This document shows, in pieces, positions 27,270 to 35,674 of a DNA stretch of 48,763 nt. This DNA comes from Bacteroidota bacterium. Its GTDB lineage: Bacteria; Bacteroidota; Bacteroidia; B-17B0; Aurantibacillaceae. The DNA is taken from assembly GCA_005787585.1 (NCBI GenBank), contig SYAL01000051.1, forward strand, positions 1 through 48,763, read 5' to 3'. Below the pieces are notes generated by a model. That model made no database searches and was not told the origin of the DNA. It was given only the letters and a program-made list of their open reading frames with translations. The first letter of the stretch is position 1. Each line of letters begins with the position of its first letter. The position numbers and the translations under genes were made by a program.

Positions 27270-28324
27270 TAGATTTTATTATTGTTGGACAGGGACTAGC
27301 AGCTAACGTTTTAGCTCATCATTTTCATCAACAATTTATTCGATTTAAAATGATTGGTAATCCAAGATTAAGTAATTGCTCTAATGTTGCTGCAGGTATT
27401 TGGAACCCCATTGTTTTTAAACGATTAACTAAAAGTTGGATGGCAGATGAGCTCATCTCAGAATTAAATATTTTTTATTCTGAATGCGAAAAAACATTAA
27501 ATACTTCTCTTATTACTCAGCGTCAAATCGTAAAGCCATTCAACGAAGAGCAAGAAAAAAAATTATGGCTAAAAAAATCACAACAAAATCTAAGTGCTTT
27601 TTTAAATCCATTTATTGCCCAATCTAATCATTTAGATTTTAAAAATTGTTATTTAAATGAATATCATGGCAATGTAGAAAAATCTGGAAATTTAGATTTA
27701 GTTACTTTTATAAAAAAATCCGATCAATTTTTTAAAGAAGATATTATTTCAGAAACTTTTGATTATTCTGACTTAAAAATTGAAGAATGTGAGATAATTT
27801 ACAAAACAATAAAAGCGAAACATATAATTTTTTGTGAAGGCCATTTGGTTAAATACAATCCTTTTTTTAATTGGATTCCACTTAAGCCTGCCAAAGGTGA
27901 AATTATAACTATTAAAACAAACGATTTAAACTTTAAAAATAAAATTCTCAATAAAAACGGTTTTATAATGGATGTCACCGATCAAATATATAAAGTAGGG
28001 GCAACTTATGCCTGGTACGATACAAGTGATAAACCAACCAATAATGGTTTGTTGGAAATAAAAGAAAAATTAAAAAAAATAATCGGGTGTAATTATCAAA
28101 TAATTAACCATCAAGCAGGTGTCAGGCCATCATCTGCCGATCGAAGACCCATTATTGGTCAGCATCCAAAATACAAAAATTTATATGTATTTAATGGCTT
28201 GGGAACAAAAGGTGTTATGTTAGCACCGTACTTTGGAAAAAACTTTGTAAATTTCTATTTAAATAAAGAATACCTTCATCCTGATATTAATGTAAATAGA
28301 TTTTATGACTCACACTTTGCCTAG
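27266..28324 (+). CDS. FAD-dependent oxidoreductase, DAO family
   Basis: A 352-residue flavoprotein. The N-terminal dinucleotide fold DFIIVGQGLAAN (GxGxxA) binds FAD. SNVAAGIWNPIVFKRLTKSW is a substrate-side segment common to this Bacteroidota group, and the C-terminal GVRPSSADRRPIIGQHP and YVFNGLGTKGVMLAPY match the end of D-amino-acid-oxidase-like proteins. It probably oxidises an amine or amino acid with O2 or another acceptor. It overlaps the preceding barrel-like gene by 4 bp and the RimB-like gene by 20 bp. Whether it takes part in the peptide-tagging module is unknown. Confidence 0.85.
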   Translation: MIDFIIVGQGLAANVLAHHFHQQFIRFKMIGNPRLSNCSNVAAGIWNPIVFKRLTKSWMADELISELNIFYSECEKTLNTSLITQRQIVKPFNEEQEKKLWLKKSQQNLSAFLNPFIAQSNHLDFKNCYLNEYHGNVEKSGNLDLVTFIKKSDQFFKEDIISETFDYSDLKIEECEIIYKTIKAKHIIFCEGHLVKYNPFFNWIPLKPAKGEIITIKTNDLNFKNKILNKNGFIMDVTDQIYKVGATYAWYDTSDKPTNNGLLEIKEKLKKIIGCNYQIINHQAGVRPSSADRRPIIGQHPKYKNLYVFNGLGTKGVMLAPYFGKNFVNFYLNKEYLHPDINVNRFYDSHFA

Positions 28325-28739
28325 CTTACCTTTATTTTTAGTTGGAAGAAGAGAATTTATTTCTTTCCCTCTACTAGGTATTTATTCTATCGAAGCAAAG
28401 ATTGATACTGGGGCTTACACATCCTCTATCCATTGTGATTCTATTGAGGTTAAGCAAATTGATGGAAAGTTTATCCTTCATTTTAAAATTGATCTGTTTG
28501 CAAAAGAAGAATTTAAATTTGAAGAGTTTAAACAAAAAAAAATTAAAAATTCTTTTGGCGAAATGGAAGAAAGATTTATAATTAAAACACTTATTTTATT
28601 AGGAAATAAAAAAATACGCAGCTCCATTTCACTTACCAATAGAGATCATATGCGCTATCCAGTTTTGATAGGACGCCGTATTTTAAAAGGCCGATTTTTA
28701 ATTGATGTTAGTAAATTACATATCAATAATCTAAATTAA
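28305..28739 (+). CDS. RimB-like retropepsin-type protease (RimK/LysX-associated, PF05618)
   Basis: A 144-residue single-domain protein of the family once called ATP-dependent zinc protease, now seen as retropepsin-like. The aspartic-protease-type motif is [11 protein letters not shown] with Asp34. The opening [13 protein letters not shown] and the closing [18 protein letters not shown] are diagnostic. In Pseudomonas the corresponding RimB acts with RimK to cut glutamate chains that RimK adds to ribosomal protein S6. Here it overlaps the FAD oxidoreductase by 20 bp and is followed by rimK after 19 bp, which supports the same pairing. Confidence 0.85.
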   Translation: MTHTLPSLPLFLVGRREFISFPLLGIYSIEAKIDTGAYTSSIHCDSIEVKQIDGKFILHFKIDLFAKEEFKFEEFKQKKIKNSFGEMEERFIIKTLILLGNKKIRSSISLTNRDHMRYPVLIGRRILKGRFLIDVSKLHINNLN

Positions 28740-28758
28740 TTTATTCCAAAAAAATATT

Positions 28759-29655
28759 ATGAAAATAGTTATCTTATCTCGCAATAAAAACTTGTATTCA
28801 ACTCAACGTTTAATTGAAGCTGGAGAAAATAGAGGTCACGAGATGCTTTTATTAGACCACATGAAAACTGTATTAGTGATTGAACAAGGTAGGCCTCACA
28901 TATTTTTTAACGGAAAAGAAGTAACAGATGTAAATGCAGTAATCCCTCGAATTGGATCATCGGCTACGTTTTATGGCTCTGCAGTAGTTCGTCAATTTGA
29001 AATGATGAAAATTTTTACTGCTGTAGAATCTCAGGCTCTCGTAAGATCTCGCGATAAGCTGCGTAGTTTACAAATATTAGCTCGCGCAGGAATTGGTATA
29101 CCTAAAACAGCTTTTGCTTCATCACCAAAAGAAAAAGATATTGATAATGTTATCGAAAGCGTTGGTGGTGCGCCATGTATTATTAAGTTATTAGAGGGTA
29201 CTCAAGGTATCGGGGTTATTTTAGCTGACAATGATAAAGCCGCTAAAAGTGTAATTGAAGCTTTTATGAAGATAAAAGCTAATATGCTTGTTCAAGAATT
29301 TATTAAAGAAGCTGGTGGTGCCGATATTCGTGTTTTTATTGTTGATGGACAAATTGTTGGAGCAATGAAACGACAAGCAAAAGACGGTGAATTTAGAAGT
29401 AACTTGCATCGCGGCGGTTCAGCTACGGTTATTCAATTAAGCCCCGAAGAAAGAGCCACTGCAATTAAAGCAGTAAAAAAATTAGGTTTAGGTATTGCTG
29501 GAGTTGATTTATTACAATCCAAACGTGGGCCTTTAGTTATGGAAGTGAATTCATCCCCAGGATTAGAAGGTATTGAAGGGGCAACAAGAATTGATATTGC
29601 AGGTAAAATAATTGAATATGTTGAAAGAAATGAATTTAATAAACCCGGAGAATAA
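28759..29655 (+). CDS. rimK: Ribosomal protein S6 L-glutamate ligase
   Basis: A 298-residue ATP-grasp ligase that adds L-glutamate residues, in E. coli to the C-terminus of ribosomal protein S6. It matches E. coli RimK over its whole length: [97 protein letters not shown] and [15 protein letters not shown]. The ATP/Mg residues are in the last two blocks. It lies between a RimB-like protease and an M14 carboxypeptidase-like gene. RimK orthologues outside Proteobacteria may have other targets. Confidence 0.94.
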   Translation: MKIVILSRNKNLYSTQRLIEAGENRGHEMLLLDHMKTVLVIEQGRPHIFFNGKEVTDVNAVIPRIGSSATFYGSAVVRQFEMMKIFTAVESQALVRSRDKLRSLQILARAGIGIPKTAFASSPKEKDIDNVIESVGGAPCIIKLLEGTQGIGVILADNDKAAKSVIEAFMKIKANMLVQEFIKEAGGADIRVFIVDGQIVGAMKRQAKDGEFRSNLHRGGSATVIQLSPEERATAIKAVKKLGLGIAGVDLLQSKRGPLVMEVNSSPGLEGIEGATRIDIAGKIIEYVERNEFNKPGE

Positions 29656-29662
29656 TTAAAAC

Positions 29663-30613
29663 ATGCAAGATACAATTATAATAAATAGACAATCTATTTT
29701 ACCTGGCGAAACAAAAACGGTAATTTTAAATTCTTATGAATTACATACTAAAACAAAAATTGAAATACCAGTTTATGTTTTACGATCAAAAAACGAGGGC
29801 CCTGTAATGCTATTGTCAGCTGGTATGCACGGCGAAGAAACTAATGGCATAGAAATTGTAAGAAAAGTAATGCTTCACGACGAAGTATCTAAACTTAATT
29901 GTGGAACATTAATAGCTATACCTGTAATTAATGTAATTTCTTTTTTATATGGCAGCCGTGATTTACCAGATGGAAGAGATCTTAATCGTTGTTTTCCTGG
30001 AAGCAAAACAGGTTCTTTTGGTAGTAGAATTGCATACGACATCATGAAATATATTTTACCCATTATTGATTTTGGTGTAGATTTTCACACTGGAGGTGCA
30101 AGAATTAACAATTATCCTCAGTTACGTTGTGTATTTAATATTAAAGCTAACGTAGATTTAGCTCGAAAATTTTCAGCTCCCATTATTATAAATAGTAAGT
30201 ATCGCGATAATACTTTTAGAAAAGAAGCTGCAAAAAAAAACAAACCTATTTTAGTTTATGAAGGTGGCGAGAGCATGCGCTTTGATTATGACGCTATTAA
30301 CGAGGGAGTAAATGGTTGTTTGCGTTTGATGAATGCATATCATATGATTAATTTTGAAGTACCGGATAATAATTCTGTTGCTATTGAAAAAACAATTTGG
30401 GTAAGAGCAAATAATAGCGGCTTATTTCATATGAGTGTTAAAAATGGTGCACCAGTTGCCGAGGGCGATTTAATTGGCTTTATTTTTAACCCTTTTGGCA
30501 AAACCGAAGAAAAGATTATAAGTAAAGTAAATGGATATATTATTGGGATTAATAATCGGCCAGTTGTTGATGAAGGAGATGCCTTAATTCATATTGGTAT
30601 GAATGAAGATTAA
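29663..30613 (+). CDS. M14 succinylglutamate desuccinylase/aspartoacylase-family metallohydrolase
   Basis: A 316-residue zinc hydrolase. The zinc ligands are visible as His56 and Glu59 in SAGMHGEETNG and His142 in DFHTGG. The arginine in DLNRCFPG and Glu200 in LVYEGGES complete the active site. The last ~90 residues form a beta-rich domain with IFNPFGKTEEKIISKVNGYIIG, typical of this bacterial subfamily. It starts 7 bp after rimK. Members cleave amide bonds to carboxylate-bearing groups, so removal of RimK-added residues is a reasonable but unproven role. Confidence 0.88.
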   Translation: MQDTIIINRQSILPGETKTVILNSYELHTKTKIEIPVYVLRSKNEGPVMLLSAGMHGEETNGIEIVRKVMLHDEVSKLNCGTLIAIPVINVISFLYGSRDLPDGRDLNRCFPGSKTGSFGSRIAYDIMKYILPIIDFGVDFHTGGARINNYPQLRCVFNIKANVDLARKFSAPIIINSKYRDNTFRKEAAKKNKPILVYEGGESMRFDYDAINEGVNGCLRLMNAYHMINFEVPDNNSVAIEKTIWVRANNSGLFHMSVKNGAPVAEGDLIGFIFNPFGKTEEKIISKVNGYIIGINNRPVVDEGDALIHIGMNED

Positions 30614-30618
30614 TTTTG
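30611..30618 (+). promoter_or_regulatory. -7 box TAATTTTG before the miniprotein-tatA pair
   Basis: TAATTTTG fits TAnnTTTG, starts at the M14 stop codon and ends 12 nt before the ATG of the 36-residue ORF. No TTTG is seen at the -33 spacing, so it is only a candidate. Confidence 0.35.
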
Positions 30619-30630
30619 TAATTTTACAAG

Positions 30631-30741
30631 ATGAATAATTCAATCGATTTATCTGATTTTTTTATACTGGCTTTTATTGCTATTATTTTTTTTACAGGTT
30701 GTGTTGTTATTTTTAAATTTATGCGAAGCGGAAAAAAATAA
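30631..30741 (+). CDS. 36-residue single-helix membrane miniprotein upstream of tatA
   Basis: ATG at 30631 to TAA at 30741 encodes 36 residues: an acidic N-terminus (NNSIDLSDFF), a hydrophobic helix (residues about 10-30, ILAFIAIIFFTGCVVIFKF) and a basic tail MRSGKK. It is two bases before the tatA ATG and 17 bases after the M14 stop, so it fills the gap completely. The positive tail predicts N-out/C-in topology. I recognise no family. Tight packing and the clean helix argue that it is real, but a chance ORF in AT-rich DNA cannot be excluded. Confidence 0.6.
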   Translation: MNNSIDLSDFFILAFIAIIFFTGCVVIFKFMRSGKK

Positions 30742-30743
30742 TT

Positions 30744-30995
30744 ATGGCTTTAAATCAATTTATATTATTCTTGAATTTAGGTGGCGGAGAGGTTGTTATT
30801 ATTATTTTTGTTATCTTACTTTTATTTGGAGGTGAAGGCTTGCCCAGCATAGCAAAAACACTTGGAAAAGGAATTAGAGAATTTAAAAATGCGAGCAGCG
30901 ATATTCAAAAAGATATTCTAAAAGGAAATGAAGATGTTATCGAACAAGTGAACGAACAAGTTCAAGAATTAAAAAAAGAAATTGAAAAAGAATAA
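30744..30995 (+). CDS. tatA: Twin-arginine translocase subunit TatA/TatE
   Basis: An 83-residue Tat pore-forming subunit. An N-terminal membrane helix (VVIIIFVILLLFG) is followed by the hinge FGGEGLPSIAKTLGKGIREFKNA, the TatA/E hallmark (FG, LP, LGKGIREFK), and then a charged amphipathic tail. It works with TatC, which is not in the window, to move folded proteins across the inner membrane. It directly follows the membrane miniprotein with a 2-bp gap. Confidence 0.93.
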   Translation: MALNQFILFLNLGGGEVVIIIFVILLLFGGEGLPSIAKTLGKGIREFKNASSDIQKDILKGNEDVIEQVNEQVQELKKEIEKE

Positions 30996-31043
30996 GCTTT
31001 TATCAACGAAACTTAGTTTTACAAAAAAATAATTTTTAAGTTT

Positions 31044-31514
31044 TTGAAAGTAATTTTATATATTTCTTTTACTTTACTTTTATTTACAACGAATTTTTTT
31101 ACACAAACAATTAATCTTTTAAAATTCAAAAAAGAGGCGCATCAACTTTATTTTTTTCAAAAAAAAAATCAAAACGATAGTATTTTTAAGGATCAAAATG
31201 ATCTTTTTTATTTGGTAATACCAGCTAATTATAAAAATAACATAAATATTTTACTTGATAATGGACAATTAATAGAGACAAACAACGATAGCATTTTTAA
31301 ACTTATTTATATAGGTGGTTTTAAATACGAATCGTTTTTTAATGCAGTTGATAAAGTCAATCAAAATAATCTTCAGCCAAAGCCTTTTGAGTATAAAACC
31401 TTAATAAACGGTTTTTCAATTCTTGAAAAAAATAGAATTAAAATTCAAATTATTAATAAAAAAGAAGATGTAATTATTTTAGAAAATAATTTTATCTATT
31501 TCAATAATCAATAA
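31044..31514 (+). CDS. Secreted protein of unknown function
   Basis: A 156-residue protein with a probable TTG start at 31044; no ATG or GTG lies near the signal sequence. The N-terminus KVILYISFTLLLFTTNFFTQ is a signal peptide. The rest is Lys/Asn-rich with no motif I recognise. It lies 48 bp after tatA on the same strand. In-frame length and a proper signal peptide support it as a gene. No function is offered. Confidence 0.6.
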   Translation: MKVILYISFTLLLFTTNFFTQTINLLKFKKEAHQLYFFQKKNQNDSIFKDQNDLFYLVIPANYKNNINILLDNGQLIETNNDSIFKLIYIGGFKYESFFNAVDKVNQNNLQPKPFEYKTLINGFSILEKNRIKIQIINKKEDVIILENNFIYFNNQ

Positions 31515-31630
31515 CTCACTCAAGAAGTCTATTTTATGATAAATAGGCTTAATTAGAAGTCATAAATGAAGACGACTCTAAATCTTATTCATATAAAATT
31601 CGTATATTTACCACCTTAAAAAATAAATTA

Positions 31631-33439
31631 ATGTCTGAAATACGAAATATTGCAATTATTGCTCACGTTGACCACGGTAAGACTACTTTGGTTGATAAAA
31701 TTTTACATACTTGTAATTTGTTTCGCGAAAATCAACATACTGGCGAATTAATTTTAGATAATAATGATTTGGAGCGTGAACGTGGAATTACAATTTTAGC
31801 AAAAAATGTATCAGTTCAATACAAAGGCACAAAAATTAATATTATAGACACTCCTGGTCACGCAGATTTTGGTGGAGAAGTTGAGCGAGTGATGAATATG
31901 GCTGATGGAGTTATTTTATTAGTAGATGCTTTTGAAGGCCCAATGCCTCAAACACGTTTTGTATTACAAAAAGCTATTTCGGCTGGTAAAAAAGCTATTT
32001 TAGTAATTAATAAAGTAGATAAGCCCAATTGTAGACCTGATGAAGTTCACGATAATGTATTTGATTTATTTTTTAATTTAGATGCTACCGAAGATCAGCT
32101 AAATTTTCCAACTGTATACGGTTCGAGTAAACAAGGGTGGATGTCAGCAGACTATAATCATCCTACTAAAGATGTTACTTATTTATTAGATACTATTATT
32201 GAAAATATTCCAACAGCACCAAAACGAGAGGGTACATTACAAATTCAAATTACTTCATTAGATTATTCTTCATTTATTGGACGAATTGCTGTGGGTAGAA
32301 TTTTTCGAGGAATTATTAAAGAAAATATGCCTGTTAGTGTTGTAAAGCGAGATGGAAGAATTCAAAAATCACGAATAAAAGAATTATTTATTTTTGATGG
32401 CTTAGGAAAATCAAAAGTAACAGAAGCTGAAACTGGAGACATTTGCGCTTTTACAGGGATTGATGGTTTTGAAATTGGAGATACAGTTTCTGATTTCGAA
32501 ACTCCAGAAGGAATGCCAACCATGCATATAGATGAACCAACAATGAGTATGTTGTTTACAATCAATAATTCTCCTTTCTTTGGCAAAGACGGTAAGTATG
32601 TAACTTCTCGTCACTTGCGCGATCGATTATTTAAAGAGTTAGAAAAAAACTTAGCCATGCGTGTTGAAGAAACGGGCTCACCTGATTCTTATCTTGTGTT
32701 TGGTCGTGGTATATTACATTTGTCGGTATTAATCGAAACTATGCGACGCGAGGGCTATGAATTACAATTAGGACAACCGCAGGTAATTGTAAAGGAAATA
32801 GATGGGGTTAAGTGCGAACCAATAGAAGTATTAACGGTTGATGTGCCCCAAGAATCTTCAAGTAAAGTTATTGATTTAGTTAGCCAGCGAAAAGGCAATT
32901 TATTAATAATGGAACCTAAAGGAGATTTAACGCATATTGAATTTGAAATTCCATCAAGAGGGATAATCGGTTTACGTAATAATGTTTTAACTGCTACCGC
33001 AGGTGAAGCAATTATGGCGCATCGTTTTAAAGCTTATGAGCCATGGAAAGGTCATATCCCGAGTCGAATTGCTGGCGTTTTGATAAGCAAAGATAAAGGA
33101 ACTGCTGTTGCTTACAGTATTGATAAATTACAGGATAGAGGTAAGTTTTTTATAGAAGCCGGAGAAGAGATTTATCCGGGAATGATAATTGGCGAACATA
33201 TTCGTCCTGATGATTTAGTTGTAAATCTTTGTGCCGAAAAACAATTAACAAATATGCGAGCCAGTGGTACTGACGAGAAAATGCGAATTGTCCCTAAAAT
33301 AAAATTCAGCTTAGAAGAATCAATGGAATACATTCAAGGAGATGAGTATGTAGAAATAACTCCTTTATTTATCCGTTTGCGCAAAATTCATTTAGATGAA
33401 AATACACGTAAACGTTTTTCTAAAAAAATAGAAGTATAA
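31631..33439 (+). CDS. typA: Translational GTPase TypA/BipA
   Basis: A 602-residue ribosome-binding GTPase that helps 50S assembly, especially at low temperature or under stress. G1 is AHVDHGKTT, G2 contains RERGIT, G3 is DTPGHADF and G4 is NKVDK. EF-G-like domains III and V follow, and the C-terminal TypA-specific part contains DLVVNLCAEKQLTNMRASGTDE. The length is standard. It is alone in its unit and ends in a clear terminator. A near-match -7 box TATATTTA lies at 31603-31610. Confidence 0.97.
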   Translation: MSEIRNIAIIAHVDHGKTTLVDKILHTCNLFRENQHTGELILDNNDLERERGITILAKNVSVQYKGTKINIIDTPGHADFGGEVERVMNMADGVILLVDAFEGPMPQTRFVLQKAISAGKKAILVINKVDKPNCRPDEVHDNVFDLFFNLDATEDQLNFPTVYGSSKQGWMSADYNHPTKDVTYLLDTIIENIPTAPKREGTLQIQITSLDYSSFIGRIAVGRIFRGIIKENMPVSVVKRDGRIQKSRIKELFIFDGLGKSKVTEAETGDICAFTGIDGFEIGDTVSDFETPEGMPTMHIDEPTMSMLFTINNSPFFGKDGKYVTSRHLRDRLFKELEKNLAMRVEETGSPDSYLVFGRGILHLSVLIETMRREGYELQLGQPQVIVKEIDGVKCEPIEVLTVDVPQESSSKVIDLVSQRKGNLLIMEPKGDLTHIEFEIPSRGIIGLRNNVLTATAGEAIMAHRFKAYEPWKGHIPSRIAGVLISKDKGTAVAYSIDKLQDRGKFFIEAGEEIYPGMIIGEHIRPDDLVVNLCAEKQLTNMRASGTDEKMRIVPKIKFSLEESMEYIQGDEYVEITPLFIRLRKIHLDENTRKRFSKKIEV

Positions 33440-33462
33440 TAGTTTTTATTTTAAAATATTTT

Positions 33463-33489
33463 AAAGCCTCAATTAAAAATTGAGTCTTT
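33463..33489. terminator. Intrinsic terminator after typA (bidirectional)
   Basis: The arms AAAG-C-CTCAATT and AATTGAG-T-CTTT pair over eleven positions with one C/T mismatch around a loop of AAA. A T-rich stretch follows on the plus strand and an A/T-rich stretch on the other. It can also stop transcription of the minus-strand aminotransferase gene. Confidence 0.6.
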
Positions 33490-33643
33490 ATTCTTATTCA
33501 CTAATGAAAAGTTTATACTAGCTTTTTTTCAATTAAGTTATAGTTGAATTAAGTTAAGTTAAGCATTTCTCAATAAATAGCATTTCGAATATTTTTTACT
33601 TTTTTAAATAAAAACTGAATAATAAAAATTTTTCTGTGATATT

Positions 33644-34855
33644 TTATTGAGCAATAACAGACTCTTGTGCTTTATTTACACATGAAGAAATATTAGTAGT
33701 TAATTCTATCATTTGTTCTTCAGTCCATGTACAACGAATACCAAAAGAAATTAATCTTCCTACAACTTCTTGTGTTTTTGGTAAGTTAAGATTATTATAA
33801 TCTTGAGGAGGACCTAAAATCTCTATTGCTAATTTAGCGGTTGTATTTAAATTTTTAATATGGTCCCATTGGTTAATAAAGTGGTACATATTAGTGTACC
33901 AGTAATTAAATCCGCCTATACCTGCTTTATTCATTTCTTCTACCACAAGCATAGCTATTTCTGTATTTGGTAGCAATAAATTTAAAAAAGTTGCTGAATC
34001 ACCTTGTTCATCTCCCAATTTAGAAAACGAAATACCTTTTGTTTTTGATAAATGTTTTTGTAAAAAATTTTTATTTTTTAAATTTTGTAATCTAATAGCT
34101 GGCACTTTTCTAGTTTGAGCAACTCCAACAGCGGCATTCAGTTCACTTATTCTAAAATTAAATCCAATTATAGGGTGTTTTTCCATACCACGGTTATTAC
34201 CCTTGTGATCGTGGCCATGATCTGAAAAATTATCGGCTAATTTAAAAGTAGTTTCATCATTGGTAACAAAAATACCACCTTCGCCAGCTGTTGCAATTTT
34301 AAAAAAATCAAACGAGTAGGCCCCAGCTTTTCCAAAAAGACCTGTATATACCCCTTTATAGGAAGCGGCAAATGCTTGCCCTGCATCTTCAACTAAAATA
34401 AGTTTATGATGGTTTATCACTGCCATAATTTCGTCCATGTTAGCATTACCACCACACATATGAACTAAACATACGCCTTTTGTTTTAGAAGTAATTGCTT
34501 GTTTAATTCCTTCGGCACTTAAGCAAAGAGTCTCGTCTATTTCAGCAAAAACTGGTAACGCGCCTAACATTAAAATAGCTTCAACTGTGGCAATGTATGT
34601 AAATGGTGGACAGATAACCTCATCCCCAACTCCAATACCAGAAGCTGCTAATGCAGCCATAATTGCTGCCGAACCATTCGAAACAGCTAATGCATATTTA
34701 GCATGAGTTATTTTAATTACCTCTGCTTCAAAATCTTTTGCTTTCCAAAAGTTATTTCTTAGAGCATCATGATTAAAACGAAACAAAATACCTGTAGATA
34801 AAACATCTTCAATTTCTTTTCGCTCTTCGGCTCCAAATAATTCAGTTCCTGGCAT
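33644..34855 (-). CDS. DegT/DnrJ/EryC1 aminotransferase, KdnA-like
   Basis: A 403-residue PLP-dependent sugar aminotransferase. PLP residues are Asp157 in LVEDAGQAF and the Schiff-base Lys186 in SFDFFKIATAGEGG. The opening MPGTELFGAEER and the segment SDHGHDHKGNNRG followed by HPIIGFNFRISELNAAVG closely resemble my memory of Shewanella KdnA, which aminates 8-oxo-KDO to 8-amino-KDO of lipopolysaccharide. The usual partner dehydrogenase KdnB is absent here, so the product is inferred. It has no close co-directional partner. Confidence 0.85.
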   Translation of the reverse strand: MPGTELFGAEERKEIEDVLSTGILFRFNHDALRNNFWKAKDFEAEVIKITHAKYALAVSNGSAAIMAALAASGIGVGDEVICPPFTYIATVEAILMLGALPVFAEIDETLCLSAEGIKQAITSKTKGVCLVHMCGGNANMDEIMAVINHHKLILVEDAGQAFAASYKGVYTGLFGKAGAYSFDFFKIATAGEGGIFVTNDETTFKLADNFSDHGHDHKGNNRGMEKHPIIGFNFRISELNAAVGVAQTRKVPAIRLQNLKNKNFLQKHLSKTKGISFSKLGDEQGDSATFLNLLLPNTEIAMLVVEEMNKAGIGGFNYWYTNMYHFINQWDHIKNLNTTAKLAIEILGPPQDYNNLNLPKTQEVVGRLISFGIRCTWTEEQMIELTTNISSCVNKAQESVIAQ

Positions 34856-34942
34856 AATTAATATTTTTTTAATGGAATAAAGTTACGATTAATTAATTTT
34901 AATTAAAGTCTAAGTTTTATTTTTGTGATAAATTTTAAAAAT

Positions 34943-35404
34943 TTAACTCGGAAAATAATTAAAATTAGGTTCAGAGTCTAACACACCATAATTAACAGAA
35001 ACCAATTTATTATGTTCAAAATAACAGTCTAAACTAATACTATCAAAACTTATTCGTTTTTCGCCCCAGGGATGATTTTCTTTATCAGATAAAGCATGTC
35101 CATTTTGTAATAAAAGTTGAATTAATTCTTTTTCATTTAAGGTAAATAATTTACAATTAAAAAGTAAGGTTTCTTTATTATCAATTTCGACACTATAAAA
35201 ATGTTTATTAAAATGATTCTCGAAAAACAAAGAAAAACCAAGATCCCAATAATGCGCTATTAAAGAGCTATTATTTAAAACATCATCGTCGATATTTTGT
35301 ATCTCTTCGGGTTCCCCAAAAAGAAGAATAGCTTCTTCAATTGAGGCCCCAAAATTAAGAGAACAAAAGCCTTGTAACAATTTTATTTTTGGAGCATTTA
35401 GCAT
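34943..35404 (-). CDS. Unknown soluble protein (153 aa)
   Basis: A 153-residue acidic protein without signal peptide or membrane segment. It opens with LNFGASIEEAILLFGEPEEI, a pattern seen in small proteins whose first helix and turn read G-x-S-x-E-E-A-x-x-x-F-G-x-P, and contains paired beta-like stretches (SIAHYWDLGFSLFFE-like and SISLDCYFEHNKLVSVNYG). I do not recognise a named family; it could be an immunity- or SMI1-like protein, but nothing here proves it. A -7 box lies 7 nt before the ATG, which supports expression from its own promoter. Confidence 0.6.
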   Translation of the reverse strand: MLNAPKIKLLQGFCSLNFGASIEEAILLFGEPEEIQNIDDDVLNNSSLIAHYWDLGFSLFFENHFNKHFYSVEIDNKETLLFNCKLFTLNEKELIQLLLQNGHALSDKENHPWGEKRISFDSISLDCYFEHNKLVSVNYGVLDSEPNFNYFPS

Positions 35405-35411
35405 TAGAAAA

Positions 35412-35419
35412 CAAATTTA
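35412..35419 (-). promoter_or_regulatory. -7 box TAAATTTG for the 153-aa gene, 7 nt from ATG
   Basis: On the minus strand TAAATTTG matches TAnnTTTG and ends seven bases before the ATG at 35404. No TTTG is seen at the -33 distance. The predicted transcript would have almost no leader. Confidence 0.4.
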
Positions 35420-35472
35420 AATATTGCACTTAATATGCAGAATTTTTTACGAAAAATAAATATTAAAAATAT

Positions 35473-35503
35473 TTTGAAAGTGCCAAAAAGACTACTATAT
35501 TTG
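35473..35503 (+). promoter_or_regulatory. Consensus Bacteroidota promoter for tRNA-Lys
   Basis: TTTG at 35473-35476, a 19-nt spacer and TATATTTG at 35496-35503 match the -33/-7 consensus exactly. The only downstream gene on this strand is the tRNA, so the transcript would carry an ~80-nt leader. Confidence 0.8.
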
Positions 35504-35506
35504 CAA

Positions 35507-35568
35507 CCCAATTAAAAATTTATATTTAAAAATTGGGACTGTGCAACAAATGTTTCTTTTTAAGAAAC
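35507..35568 (+). other. Two hairpins in the tRNA-Lys leader
   Basis: CCCAATT (35507-35513) pairs with AATTGGG (35531-35537), and GTTTCTT (35552-35558) pairs with AAGAAAC (35562-35568) around a TTT loop. Neither is followed by a T tract, so they are not obvious terminators. They could be processing signals for removal of the long leader, but the first arm lies close to the predicted start of transcription and may not be fully transcribed. Confidence 0.4.
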
Positions 35569-35587
35569 AATTACTGTAAAAGTGAAA

Positions 35588-35660
35588 GATTCCGTAGCTC
35601 AGCTGGTAGAGCATTACACTTTTAATGTAGGGGTCCTGGGTTCGAATCCCAGCGGGATCA
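35588..35660 (+). tRNA. tRNA-Lys (anticodon UUU)
   Basis: A 73-nt cloverleaf. Acceptor arms are GATTCCG and CGGGATC with discriminator A; the D-arm is GCTC/GAGC with AGCTGGTA loop; the anticodon arm is TTACA/TGTAG around loop CTTTTAA, giving anticodon TTT; the variable loop is GGGTC; the T-arm is CTGGG/CCCAG with TTCGAAT. CCA is not encoded (CGG follows). This isoacceptor carries a modified wobble uridine and is a known substrate of MnmH, whose gene is at 2978-4039. Confidence 0.97.
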
Positions 35661-35674
35661 CGGTTAAAATAATT

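Noticed and set aside
33530-33570. TTAAG-rich short repeats between typA terminator and the aminotransferase
   Set aside because: Only three or four imperfect short units in AT-rich intergenic DNA; no array structure or flanking genes support a CRISPR or functional repeat.
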